Source: Corythucha ciliata (taxonomy: Eukaryota > Arthropoda > Insecta > Hemiptera > Tingidae). Taken from it: DNA of 64,000 nt. The notes under the pieces were generated by a model, which saw only the letters and a program-made list of their open reading frames with translations, did not search any database and had not been told where the DNA came from. The DNA is taken from positions 52,321,189 to 52,385,188 of the forward strand of contig CM075938.1 of the NCBI GenBank assembly GCA_038030265.1, in the 5' to 3' direction. Shown here piece by piece: positions 1 through 11,640 of the stretch. Each line of letters opens with the position of its first letter. The first letter of the stretch is position 1. The position numbers and the translations under genes are program-made.

Positions 1-348
1 ACCCATAGAATTGATCCGCCGAAACCGGCCATAATAACGCCGAAATAAGGTATCCACTTGTTTTCGAGCGAGAACAAAAAATAGTACAGTCTGTAAAGAA
101 AAGAAAGAAAGAAAAAAGAAAGAAAGAAAGAAAGAAAAAACACAAATAAAAACGACCACGAAAATGTCACAGACTTACGCCATGCCGCTGCTCCCAGCGA
201 CGAAAGAATAGCGCGGTCCTAAAACTGCTACGATGGACGGCGCCAATAGAAGGGACACAGCGTACGTAAGGTAGGTGATGGCTAGCGTCGCGTAACCGTC
301 CACGTGATAGTCGGGATCATCGTCGGATATGCTCTTGTTTATCGTTTT
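1..348 (-). CDS. UNC93-like membrane protein, partial (two internal exons)
   Basis: Two minus-strand exons are visible. The first runs 348 to 179, opens after a CAG-type acceptor (ATCTAG) and ends with donor GC|GTAAGT. The second runs from 90 to the window edge after acceptor TTTACAG. The join is in phase (2+1). The peptide has an acidic SDDDPDYHVDGY stretch, a membrane helix (ATLAITYLTYAVSLLLAPSI), GPRYSFVAGSSG, and then WIPYFGVIMAGFGGSILW. The order DGY-xLA-helix-APS-GPR followed by WxxYxGxxxxGxGxxxLW is that of UNC93-like/MFSD11 proteins (established family knowledge). These are 12-helix MFS-type membrane proteins whose substrates are mostly unknown, and C. elegans UNC-93 regulates a potassium channel. 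The upstream coding exons were not found among the repeats that follow, and the rest of the gene lies left of the window. The family call is fairly sure, the orthology is not. Confidence 0.8.
96..148. repeat. (GAAA)n-type microsatellite in UNC93-like intron
   Basis: A purine-rich tract of AAAG/GAAA units with interruptions lies in the intron between the two UNC93-like exons. On the coding (minus) strand it reads as a long pyrimidine tract upstream of the acceptor at 91-92. Confidence 0.85.
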
Positions 349-399
349 CTAGATGGAAACGAGAAGGGTTTTTAGAAAGTGAATCGACCCATCTACTGG

Positions 400-1440
400 T
401 GTCCAGGCGGTGTTTTCCTTGCGAAATGCCTAAACCTGATGATTCATGCCCTGTAAAGGGCAAAAAGCGAACATCCGCGTTCCAAAAAATGGCAAAACAG
501 ACCATTTGCGCCTTGAAAATGGCCAAACTGAAAATTCGCAAGCTCACGCCCTACAAATGACAGAATACTCAATACTCACGCCCTACAAATGACAGAAATT
601 AATCTGAACGCCCTAGAAATAGCGATTCGTACCCTGAAAATGTCTAAACGGACGATTCCGGCCCTGAAAATGGCTAAACTGACGATTCACATCCTAGAAA
701 TAGGTAAAACTGGCTATTCACGCACTGGCAAACTGGAAATTTACGCCCTAGAATTGGCATACTGACCGTTCGCACACTAAACTGACGATCTGTCTCCTGA
801 AAATAGTCAAACTGGCTTCACGCCCTAAAAATGACTCAACTGAAGATTCGTACCATGAAAAGGGCTAAAGCGAGCATTCGTGCTCCAAAAATGGCCAAAC
901 TGAGGATTTGCGCTCCTAAAATGACAAATTTACCATTCGCGCTCTGCAAATGGCAAGACACACTACTCGTACTTTTAAAATAGCGAAAACTTGGCTATTT
1001 TATTGCGAACAAAACGTTTAAAACTAACGATTTAGGACATAAAAATGGCTAAACTAACCGTTCGTACTCTAAAATTGACGAAACTGACGATGAGCCCGCT
1101 GAAAATAGTCAAACTGACTATTCATAATGAACTGAAAAATTGTCGTAGGTATTGAAAACTTCGGCTCGAAAATTAGCCAAACTGGCTATTCAAACCGCAA
1201 AAATAGCGTATATGCGACCTAAAAATTCTTAAAGCTGACGATTTGCTCTTTTAAACTGCCTGAACTGAAGAATCGCTTATGAAATTGCCCAACTGACCAT
1301 TCGCGCCTTGCAAATGGCTAAACTGGACGATTCGGGTCCTAAAAATAACCAAACTGACTATTTCACACCCTTAAAAAATGACTTTAAAAGTCCTAAAAAT
1401 GGCTAAACTGACGATTCGCGCCTTTTAAATGCCTGATCAG
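400..1440. repeat. Degenerate ~30-base tandem array, motif C
   Basis: About 30 imperfect units follow one another, each resembling GATTCGCGCCCTGAAAATGG followed by CTAAACTGAC, with a period of about 30 bases. Individual units differ by many substitutions and small indels, so the array looks old. An almost exact local duplication (CTCACGCCCTACAAATGACAG, twice) lies near 541-595. No open reading frame of protein quality is present. The same motif recurs at 18060-18640 and 19665-20340. Confidence 0.85.
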
Positions 1441-1860
1441 AAGAATCGTGCCCAAAAAATGTCAAAATCGACCATTCGCGTTCCAAAATTTAGAGGCGAC
1501 CGCCTCCCTACCGAAACTCTGCCCTTCATCTCGTCCATCGCACTCCTAAATTCCCGCCAAGTCCGAATTGTTAAGACAAAAATCCGAGGCTTATTCGACC
1601 CAAAAATGTAATTTGTAGGCGCGCAAAAAAGTCAAATTTCGTAGGTATAGCGTACGGGCCATTGAGCCCAAAATTTCTCCCTAATCAGATCATTCGACCC
1701 ACGATACTGGTAATTGTACTTCGCAACAGGCTTGTCGACCCGGGAGATCATACCCTCCCCCGTCCTTTTCACCACGTGCCGACCTAAAAATGGAGACGGG
1801 TTCACTTGCCCCCCCCCCATCCCAATCGCAGGTTACAAAAAAATAAAGTTCGCCGAGTTT
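1441..1860. other. Unassigned noncoding stretch
   Basis: The last recognisable motif C units fade out here. The stretch then carries isolated TTTCG-containing fragments and a nine-base poly-C run near 1810. I see no exon with plausible splice sites and no structured element. Confidence 0.5.
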
Positions 1861-2960
1861 TGTTGCTGAAAAACCAGTTTGGGAGGCTGCAATTTCACGC
1901 TAAAAACAAAACCAAAAGCTCACTAATATAAAAAAAACCTATTTCGCGAGTCTGTTATGGGGTTGCCTCATTCATAACTCAATTTCGCGGGTTTCGACTT
2001 ACTGGAAGCCCAATTTCGCAGGTTTTGCCTCATTTAAGCAATCCGTTTCACCTGTTGCCTGGAATAGACACATCCGATAATTTCTCCAGTAAAGCAGCCC
2101 ACCCCTAGATCGCACAAGGGCTGGCTACGCCTATGGCTTGGCTCATTCAAAATTAATATGTCTCGGGGTTGACCCATTTAAAACAAACAAAAAAAAAAAA
2201 ACAATTCTGAGGGTTGTGTTCTTTTCGAAGTCCAAATCTCGCGGTGTCGAATCCAAATTCGTGGATTTGACACTTTACAGAACCTAATTTTGGGTAATGG
2301 GGTTTTTGGCTAATTCAAAACACCAAATTTCGCCTTTGTGTACATGTAGGTACCGACTTTGAAAAATAATTTCTGCTAATTTGCCTCTTTTAAAAACAAA
2401 ATTTGGCCAATCTGACACGCCGGGTACCAATTTTGCGGGGTTGGCTACTAAAAAAGCAAAATTCACGGATTTCACTCCTTTAAAACCAAAATTCCCACGG
2501 TGTTGCCTCATTTCAAAGAGCAGTTTTGAGGGTCTGCAGGCTCCTTTCAGGTCCATTTAAAACCAATTTTGCGGGATTTGTTTTGTTCACCCCACTCGAA
2601 AGGCAATATGTCGGGCCCGAATTCCTCAAAAATGAAATTATAGTTGGCTCCAAAGCCAATTTCGTGGGGTTTGGCTCAGCTCCCCCCTCCATCACTCTCT
2701 CTCTCAACAATTTCCCCGGTTTCCTCTTCCGCCCGAAGCGAAATGTCGGAGCGTTTACCTATTACATTTTTCCCTGGTTTGGACTCATTCAAAAATGCTA
2801 TTTCGCTGACTTGACTTATTATGAAAAAAGCTCTTTCAATTCGCAATTTGCGAGAATTTCACTTTCAAAAACATATTTCGCGGATTTTACTCCATCAAAA
2901 ACGAAGTTGTGCGGAGTTGGCTCAGTATTAGAGACTCCACCATTTTCGTTACTGCCGTCC
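1861..2960. repeat. Degenerate ~31-38-base tandem array, motif A
   Basis: Imperfect units resembling CAATTTCGCGGGTTTGGCTC plus CATTCAAAAA are repeated through this interval. The core AATTTCGCGG, a following TTTGRCTC and an A-rich spacer recur at almost every step. A 152-codon open frame across 2526-2984 results from the periodic, stop-poor repeat and is not taken as a gene. The same motif occurs at 11200-11600, 31390-31890 and 50160-51530, and in inverse orientation at several other places. Confidence 0.85.
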
Positions 2961-4800
2961 ATGAAACAGGGAGTGAGTGACTGAGACAGAGAGAGAAATG
3001 CCGCTCTATGAAAGCGCTGGATCTTGTGTGGTTGCCGCCGAGAGCGATAAGTCTTTGAGCTCCCCCCCCTTCCCTAGCGATGCCCATGGCATTCTGCCTC
3101 CTCAGTAATTTCCCATATTTTCAATTTTGCTCCTAGTTGTAATTATTTGACCCAAAAAACGAACATCCGCCACTTCCAATTCTTCATATTTGTTTGATCA
3201 AAAGCGGGAGCCCCCCCCCCACCCACCCAACACACACACACAAATTGACAGTAACACGCTGTTTTAGCTCACAAAACTGAATAACTGGGCCAAAACATGC
3301 CATTTTCGACGGACAACCGAAACTTCACTTTCGGAAAATGAAGTTTGTCGACGAGCCCATTCACTTCGCCCAGCGACATACAATTGAGGGACCTTCACGC
3401 AGTGCCATAGCCCGATCATAATAAGCCCCCCCCCCCCCCGATAACCAATTTGCACTCATCAATCACTCAAATGAATTATTATAATATTTACATATATGTA
3501 TAGGTAACAAATATTCAAATTATATTTCATTTCCACGTCTAGTACAAGTACCATGCAGGCAAAAATTCCTGCAGTATTTAAAAAAGTAAAAGTCTTAAAG
3601 TCTTTATTCCCAAAAGGGACACTGTAAAACATGCCCCCCCCCTCATGAGCTTATCCGATCTTCCCCTCTCCTTGTCACTCACAGTCGGTCACTTTTCTGC
3701 TGTGCTCAGTTCGTTTTTTCCCTCAGTCAAAACTTGTTTGCTTACGAGGTACAAAGGGCGTACAAAACGAAAGTAGCTACCTACAGAAGCTCGAAAGGGG
3801 AAAACTGTAATATACGGTGGGCGAGCTCTCTCGACGCATAAATAACGTGCGATTAACAGCAGGAACTTCAATTCTACTAGATATTTTTGGCCAACAATAA
3901 CAGGTACAGGTACGTAAAAACAACCGTTTCATTCATTAAAACGAAATCATGATACATGCGTGCCTGGTGAGTTTGTACCAGGAAACTGGCTACAGATTAG
4001 GGTGAAGAGAGGTAGGGGAATACAACGCTTTGGATTAAAGCCTTTGTCTTCCCCTCACCCAGAAAAGAAAATCCGCTTAGGTAGTCTACAAGTTTTTAGA
4101 AGACGGACGAACGGGCGGGGAGAAGTTGACTAAAAAGAAAATCTGTGGCATAAAGGAACCGTGGGTGGAAGGGGCGGGGAAGATGAAGTACAATAGTGTT
4201 CGCCCTTTACATGGGGTTCTAAGAATTCACTGGTACCACAATAGTTTCTTTTTGTCCTCCCACCCCTCCCTTGTATCTGACACAAGGGGATGTGAAGTGG
4301 GACGTTCCAGCCCCATCAGTACGGTGACCCCTGATGTCGCTGAAGTGATGATGAAGTTGGAAGGCTCTAAAATAGGCGTTATAATATGAGGAAGTAAGAA
4401 GTTATAATGAAAGGAGCTGCAGGACGAGCGGAGAAGGATGGCCCCGGTTGCATCAAAAATCATTGTGAAACTGCTTGTTATCCACAACAATGAGGGTTTT
4501 CTGTAAATATGACCTGGTTTTGGGAATGAAAACCCGGGGCGAGTCAGGAGAAGAGAGTCAGAATTCACGAAGAGTCCGGACGCCAAGTATAAGTCCTTGA
4601 GGGAGCCATTCCTAGCGACCTGGACCGCTCGAACACGCACCACTACCCGGCCATTACCCAGACTGGCCAAGAGGAAGGTGAGTTTCTAGCAATAAACCTT
4701 TAAACTACTCACTTCTTCGGGGCGCTTCTGCGTTCGCTCTTTCTAGCTTCTATCCTATGCCCTGAACTTACCTGCAAACTCACAAAGGATTTTCTCTTCT
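2961..4800. other. Noncoding stretch with homopolymer C runs
   Basis: No gene is supported. The stretch has poly-C runs near 3209 and at 3426-3439 (14 C), a short CA run near 3232, and AT-rich sequence around 3470-3530. Short open frames on both strands (for example near 4230-4670) have no recognisable domain and no convincing splice context. Confidence 0.5.
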
Positions 4801-6180
4801 CTCATAGTAATGCCGCGAAAATAAGGAATATAAACAAGCAATTTCGCGAATATTTAGACCCAAAACTTGTAATTTTGTAGATTGATGCAATTTTGCAGAT
4901 TTTTAGCCCAGGTTGATGTGGTTTTGAGGCAGTATTTTGTAAGACTTTGGGCGCTGTCGGGGCTGGTTTTCTGTTCCACCCACTAAAAAAGGCCCAGAAA
5001 CTAGCAATTTCGAGAGAATAAAGACCATCAAATTTCACTTAAAGCCCCGGATCCTGATTGACGTAGGACCACTGCACAGCTCGGTTGGCAGCAGAATTGG
5101 TTTCGAATGGGAAGACCGAGCGAATTTTCGTTTTTTAAGGAGCCAACCACACGAATAATTAGTTTCTGAGAGTACCAGATCCTCAAAATTTGGAGGTTTA
5201 AAAGATGCACGTGAACCTAACCCGACCCATAACGCAAAAACGACAAAAACGGTCCTATTCGGGTGCGGCCAACTTCACGCAGCCCGACCTATGAACGAAA
5301 TTGTTTGTTTAGCGCCATTTCCAGTCTTTACATCGTTTGTTTAGCCAAAATTTTCGTTTCTTTAGCCTTTCAAGTACTTTGAACAACAAACAAACTTGGG
5401 TGCGGCTAGCTTCACAATCTCCGACCCATGCACGAAATCGTTTGTTTAGTGGCATATCTCAACGTAAAATCGTTTGTTTAGCCATATTTTTCATTTGTTT
5501 AGCATTTCGAAACATTAGTTTTTGAGAAAAGAAAAAGTTGATGGTTTGGCTAAGTTTACGTAGCCCGACCCATGAACGAAATTGTTTGTTTAGCGCCATT
5601 TCTAGTCTAGTTGTAGTTCTAGTAGTCTAGTTGTTGTGTGAAGTGCATGAGGGACTAAACAAACGTTAACAAACGATGTTAAGAATAGAAACGGCGCTAA
5701 ACAAACGATTTTCTTCGCAATAAAAAAAGGAGCTTGCAAATCCGCGAAATTGATCTTTAGAATGAGCCAATATCCTTGAACATGATTATTTTTGAATTGT
5801 AAAATCCTTAAAGTTGACTGCGAAATTGCAGGTTCGTAGCGTGCGCGAAATGTGGTATACATGGGAGCGCCAAACCGAAGGAATTGCTCTTCTTTAAGGA
5901 GCGAACGAGGCGGAATTAATCCTTGAACTAGCCAAAACCACGAAATTGGGTTCTATAAATGCCAAATCCGCAAAACAAAGAAAGGGCTCAATCAGCGAAA
6001 TTGCTGTTTCGAAGGCCCCAACCCTCTGAAATCGCTGTTTTGAATGTCCTGACCACGCAAAAATGGCTTTTTATGGGGTTAATCCGACGAAATTGGCTTT
6101 TTGAGTGAGCGATACCTCACGGAATTAGGTCATGTGAGTGTCAATAATCTGTAAAATCTAGGAGTGCTTCAAGGTCAAAA
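4801..6180. repeat. Motif A array in inverse orientation, with a GTTTGTTTAGC variant
   Basis: Two repeat types alternate. At 5220-5700 a unit containing GAAATTGTTTGTTTAGCGCC recurs several times, often preceded by CCCGACCCATGAACG. At 4801-5210 and 5730-6130 the inverse of motif A appears as CCGCGAAATTG followed by a T-rich TTTTTGAATGAGC segment. No coding signal is seen. Confidence 0.8.
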
Positions 6181-6370
6181 GGTCGATAAACGTGCACTTA
6201 AAACCAAATTTTGTTGGTTATATGAGAAGTTTAAAAAAAAAAAAACATTGAAATAGCCGCTAGAGCTGTCGAGGGATTTGAATACATTCTAGGAATAGTC
6301 ACTCATTGAGGCCAAAAAATGGTGGTAGTTTTATTTTCGGTTGAATTTACACGATTTTATTTTATTGCAG

Positions 6371-7738
6371 ATCAAATGTTGCCTCATCCAGAAAGGAAAA
6401 GGGACTCAAAGGAAATCCCAAACGGGTTCAAAGGTCGCTTTGAAAGGCAGCGAGCCGAGGAAGCGGATAGGAATAAAAGAGCGCGATCGGAGCGAGAAGG
6501 GAAAAGACGACGACCGTCCGATGCAAAGTCACCAGCAAATCCAACTGCGATGCCTGCGCCTGCTAAAAAAAAACGATTCGAACGGTTGTCCGAAGCTGAA
6601 ATTCATTATTTCGGCAGAAAAATTGGAATGTCCATCGAAGCGACCGTCGCCGTTGTCAAGGAGGGCCGTGGCGTGTTCAACGTTGAAGAGACACTTGAAA
6701 TCAGGCGATTCGTCATGGACCGTATGCTCGATGTGATGGCTCCCATCAGTTTCATCGACTCGGGTCTAATGAGGGGGAGCACGTTGTATTTAATGACGTG
6801 TGGTAGCTCGGCGGAGGCGTGCAAGTTGGTCCAATTGTGTCATCAACAGGCGAAGGAGAAATATCAGTGGCTGTTTTGTCGAGCTGAGGATTTACCGTTG
6901 CCACCGAGAATCCGTGGAACGGTTCTAGGGCTTTCCTTGCAAAAAGATAAAATTCTCAAATTTATGAAGCTCGTCAACCACAAACTTGGTTTGTCTATTG
7001 ACAAATGGACGCTAGTTGGTTTTGACAGGGATCGTTTTGGACAGCGCACCACCTTAACGATTGAAGTACCGGACAAGGACGCCGACATTGTCAGAAGGAT
7101 CGGTTCTTTAGGTGTTGAACTGACACAAGTACATTTCAGAGTTCTTCCCGTTCAGCGTTGGGGTGACATGGACGAATGTACCGAAGAGTCTCGCGCCTCT
7201 TCATCACCCCCCATTCCATCCGCTCCAGCTCATAATCAAACAGAGAATTCGACAGTCGAAAATCCAATCATGATCGAAAACGGCATGGATTTAAAAGACC
7301 GTTCAATTTTTCCAGACGGTGGTGTCCCGCCGCCGCCCATTCGAACCACCTCCGCCTGGTCAAATAACGACCAACTTCACCAGATCAAACTTCCCCCCAG
7401 CTTTCAACCATTGACCGAGCCTTTAACGCCCACCAGCCCAGTCGATACTCCCAAGGGTCCTTCACCAGATCTGTACAACAGCCCTGAAGCGACTTCAGCG
7501 GTCGACGAAGCTTTCGTGCGCACTTGGAAAGGAATGGAGAATTTCGAAAATATGTAGGGGCTCAAAATGGTATAAATTGACTCTTACGGCCCCGGCAAAT
7601 TCACTCTCTCACCCCCCTCCCCTCCGCAACACTTTGATATTTTTCAGAAAGGATGAACTGGATGAATTGGGAGACTTTTTCGAGAGTCTGCAGGATGGTG
7701 GGACATCACAATGTACCACCCCAGTAAACCAAAAATGA
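6371..7738 (+). CDS. DUF4780-like protein, two visible exons
   Basis: The model joins exon 6371-7553 (after acceptor TTATTGCAG) to exon 7648-7738 (after TTTTTCAG). The donor is AT|GTAGGG and the first usable ATG is at 6376. This gives 422 residues ending at TGA 7736-7738. The open frame begins upstream at 6319, but those codons lie in the presumed intron. Residues about 1-75 are very basic (RKRD, RKKRF-like runs). About 125-260 form an alpha/beta region with RGSTLYLMTCG, WLFCRAEDLPLPPR, KFMKLVNHKLG, DKWTLVGFDRDR and VHFRVLPVQRW. This pattern matches DUF4780, a domain common in multicopy arthropod proteins, often linked to transposons. The tail is rich in Pro, Ser and acidic residues and ends in an acidic helix split by the intron. 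Upstream exons may exist. Cellular function is unknown. No transposase or terminal repeats are visible nearby. Confidence 0.72.
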
Positions 7739-7739
7739 A

Positions 7740-8230
7740 ATCTATTATTGAATAATTAGCGCCTATGTCGAAAAACAAATGTCTCGGAGTCCCATTTACG
7801 CTTTAATTACTACCTACCTATTTTTTGGGGATTCATTGTTGTTTTTTTAATTTAAATATCAAAAAACGTTCCTTAGAGGGAAAGGCCAGGTCAATAATCG
7901 TGTTAATTGTTGCGTTTTACAGCGCAATTTATTTCACAACGCCAATTTCGGAGAATTTTCGCTTAAGTGTAACATCTCTTGTCTTTACTTGAGTGCGATT
8001 TTTATGATAATTACAGAAAACCTTGTTTCCTAATATGCATAGGTACCCATTTTTCATCAAACATTTCTTTGATGCCCCGGTTATGGAAGGGCCTGGAACT
8101 CGTCGAAACCCTCGACGGCCCGCGACATTAGCCGTAGCCCCTCCCTCAAAACTTTTGGAATACCGCACAAAATTTGGACTACTTGAAGCGATAAAAGTGG
8201 CAATTTGATCACAGTTATATAAAAAGGCGA
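7740..8230. other. 3' flank of the DUF4780-like gene
   Basis: AT-rich sequence after the stop codon, consistent with a 3' untranslated region, though no canonical AATAAA in a clear context was found. No other feature is visible. Confidence 0.4.
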
Positions 8231-9300
8231 CAAATCAGGAAAAGTGCGGTTTAGGCATTTTCACGGTTCAAATAGCGAGAGTGCGTGATTTTTCTAGCTT
8301 TGCGGTTGAATAAAACTCCGACGAAGTGCGATTTTAGGGAGCTGCGCAATAGGAAATCAAGAAAAGCTAGCTCTGGGCTCATTTCGATCAGGTTGAACTG
8401 CGAGAGAGCGCAGATTTGGGCTGCTTTGCGGTTTAAGCAAAAACGAGGGAAAGAGAGATAATTTTGGGTTGTTTTGTGGTTGAAATTAAGAAAAAGCTCC
8501 ATGCGCAGTTTTAGGGCGCTCAGTGGTCAAATAAAAAATGGCAGAAGGAGCGATTTGGGCAGTTTCGCGGAAGCGATTCGGCCTTTTTCGCGGATGAAAT
8601 TACGTGATTTTCCATCTTAAATTCACAATATGAAGCCATAGAAATCGCTTATCTGTGCTCTATCTATACAGACGAACAATTCACCCAGGAAGCGGCCAGT
8701 TTCGCCGTTCAAGAGGTCCTCTCCGTGATTACAGCGGTTTGGCCGTTTGCGGGTCCTGTTTTTAGGGGCGGGAACAATGTTCCCGCCGGACACAGTCGTT
8801 GTCTTCCATGGCCAGAGAAATGACACCTTTAGCCACGAATTCGGGAATGTGCGCTTTATGTCAATTTTAGCCAGGAATTATAGCGGTTTTTCTCATTGTC
8901 AGTTTTGGCTGCAAAGTGCAAACTAACCGATTTTTAAAAAATATATCCGCGAATTAGCGGTTTTTCTCAGTTTTACCCAAGAATAGGATGGAGTGAGCAC
9001 TAATTCGCTAATTTAGCCTCGAATATTAGTACTTTTTATCGCGCCCCAAGATTAGCACATTAGTGACCATTTTCAATTTTAGCCTCCTATTAAGAACCGA
9101 TCGAAACACGGTACCTATTAGCGTATTTTCTATAGTTCATGCACGAAGTACCTCGAATTTGTGTATTACTTCCGTGTTCCCGTAGTATTTTTTTAGCTGA
9201 TTTTTGTTAGTTTTAGCAGCAAATGAGCGCTTGTTCTTAACTAGCCGCGAATCAACGCTTTAAAACCATGAAATCCCCAATTTTTTCGTATTTCATGCTT
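8231..9300. repeat. Degenerate tandem array, motif B
   Basis: Imperfect units of about 34-40 bases contain a GCGAATTAGCG-type core joined to TTTTTCTCAATTTTAGCC. Units occur in both orientations: 8231-8600 shows GCGATTTNGG and TTTGCGGTTG variants, and 8830-9260 shows the TTTTAGCC form. No coding capacity was recognised. Confidence 0.75.
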
Positions 9301-11190
9301 TTCCTTTTCGGGGGCCTATTCTGAAAACAATTTCGAGGATTTTGCTGCATCAAATGCAAGATTTTGCGCTGTTGACCCATTCAAAAAGCCATTTCGCGGG
9401 GTAAAAAATGTGGAAGAAAGAAGAGAGTAAAAGATTTAATTGAACACTGACACTCCATATTCTTAGCCCCCCCCCCCTTCCTATAACAACGCCAATGTCC
9501 GTCATTAAGAGAATGTAATTTTCTCACATTGGACTTCGACCAGGAAATCGTCAATTCTGCACTAGGCCCTAAATGCTCACGGTGCAGAACATCGCGTAGA
9601 CCGGCAAAATTCGACCCAACAAAAATACGGGTCACTCCTTTCCCTCTTTCCTTGTATACATCCGCCATTTGGGAACAAATACAAGGAAAGAGCGTCTGGA
9701 CGACTAGCGCGGGACCCACAGGACACGGTGCAGTGTCTCGGCAAATAAAAAATAACTGGAATTCGGCGCAACGACAATAATTGATGTGTCAATGTGATGA
9801 TGTGCTGGCAGGGACAATGGGATTCATTGCGGTTGTCGAACAATTATTGATGGGAGGGGGATGAGAAGTTCATGGTCAATCAGGAGAACTCGATTATCAA
9901 ATAGCTAATATTCCTTTGATTACCACAGGTGTCATCAATGACCTTAAACTTGAAGAGATTGAGATTATAAATACACGCGTTTATTCTAAGCAAAGTCACG
10001 AAAAACACAGAACAAGGTGACAAAGCGAAGGAGTTCGGTGACCTACTGCCACGATACAGCGTTTTTCAGGCGTTCTATACTTTCAAAAATGTCAAGTTTA
10101 AAAGCAGCCTTGGTCTATTTAGGACGCTATCGGCATCGTGACAGAATAAAATCAAGACCATCTACGCTCAAACAGTGGAAATAAATGAGCATCAAAATAA
10201 TGAAAAAATAGAAAATAAATATCCCGGCAGATTTAGAAACAACTTATAAGAACCAAAATGACAGCTAGTACAAAACTATCGACGTCACTAAACACTTGTT
10301 GATTCGAGTAAAAATTAAAAAACAATAAAATGTTAAGTGTAATCGCGCAATATTACCTGCATACTAGTAATGGTGAAATCGGCCGAAAATAGAACCAAAA
10401 AAGCGGCACCCACGTGTATAACGTTGAACTGACGCCGGTCCATGGCTGTTATGAGTGGCTTTAGCCTAACTTTTACGTTTTAAAAAACAAAGTCTAACCG
10501 TTCTGTTCCACTCACTAACAACTGCTTTAATTTTTATTTTGTTCGCGATATGCCGCGAGAGGCTCATGCGTCAAGTTGCGCTAAGTGGGAGCGTTTCTTT
10601 TATCTTTTTTTTTAAAGACCGGTTCGTCCCGTGAACAATTACCAGGTGTTCACAGGGACGTGGGGCGGGTGGGGGAAGAGTGGGGGAGTGTTCTGCCTTT
10701 GGCCACAGCCAAGCCGTAACTGAAATGTAAAAAAAAAAACAAACAACAACGTCGGCTGGAACCCTCCCCTCTATTCCACAGCAGTTCACCATGCGGGTTT
10801 GTTTCGTTTGTCTGACGGCGCTGCAACGCAGTGAGTCATGAGGACGCAGGCTCGGTGTATTGATCTCAAAAGATTGAATATGTATATAGGACTACAATAT
10901 TTCAAGTTTAAAAATAAAATTGAACGGCGTACCCAAGGAAATAAATTGCAAACTTTTAGGGATACCAATGGGAGGGGAGGGGTCAGCGTAATCGCCTCAA
11001 TGGTTGGTGGGGCCAGGGATCTACCCAGCAACCGTGATCTTGAAATTGTACGTTATAAACACGCTCGTTGTTCATTCCTAAAAATACCATGTAAAGCGCG
11101 TACCTCTACATATATTCGTCCATGGGCCTAATTAGTGGTTTTTGATGTGAGGAAGGGCACGTACCCTCCTCTCCCTCCCCACAAAACGCA
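9301..11190. other. Noncoding stretch, nothing assigned
   Basis: A few motif A fragments appear near 9300-9400 and a poly-C run near 9468. The remainder looks unique, with AT-rich parts around 9950-10350. Open frames on both strands near 9381-9843 overlap one another and show no domain. No RNA gene was recognised. Confidence 0.45.
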
Positions 11191-11640
11191 CACTCACTTA
11201 TTTAGAACGGGCAAAATCGATTCCATGGGTTGGGCCCATTAAATGCCCAAATTTTGCACATTATTCGCACTTACGGAGACAAATTTTACGGGTCCAGCTC
11301 ACTCACAAAGTCAATTTCGCGGGATAAAATTCCTAAAGGGCCAATTTCGTGGGAGTTAACTCATTCAAAAAACAATTTCACTTGGTATTGTTAGTGAGAT
11401 CGCTTCGTTTTAGTTGTACTTCCAGACGCTGAAGATGGCGAGCAGCAGCCGAAACCGGTTCGTTTTTGACGCACGTCAACGAGGGAAGACAGACAGTGTA
11501 GGCTCCTACGACTACAGCTTTTTGCATGCACTAATTTCACTTGGTTTGGTTCTTTAAAAAAAGCCGTCCAAATTTCAGGGATTTGAAACTACTTAACGTT
11601 AACTCTATGTATAATTCGCAGTTTTCGCTAATTCAAGGAC
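11191..11640. repeat. Short motif A array interrupted by an insertion
   Basis: Units with CAATTTCGCGGG-type cores run through this interval. The array is interrupted at 11387-11532 by a separate sequence flanked by a 13-base direct repeat, listed as its own element. Confidence 0.75.
11387..11532. mobile_element. Short interspersed element (146 bases) with 13-base target duplication
   Basis: AATTTCACTTGGT occurs at 11374-11386 and again at 11533-11545, directly bordering a 146-base block unlike the surrounding array. A second, diverged copy of the block lies at 43854-44040. Shared segments include TTGTTAGTGAGATCGCTT, TTGTACTTCCAGACGCTGAA, ACGAGGGAAGACAGACA and GTAGGCTCCTACG. A long target-site duplication is typical of target-primed (SINE/LINE-type) insertion. 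However, the host array is itself repetitive, so two neighbouring array units could mimic a duplication. No A/B promoter boxes or poly-A tail are clear. Confidence 0.65.

Noticed and set aside
2526..2984. 152-codon plus-strand open frame
   Set aside because: It lies wholly within a motif A array. Its translation is periodic and the frame is kept open by repeat composition. There is no domain or splice context.
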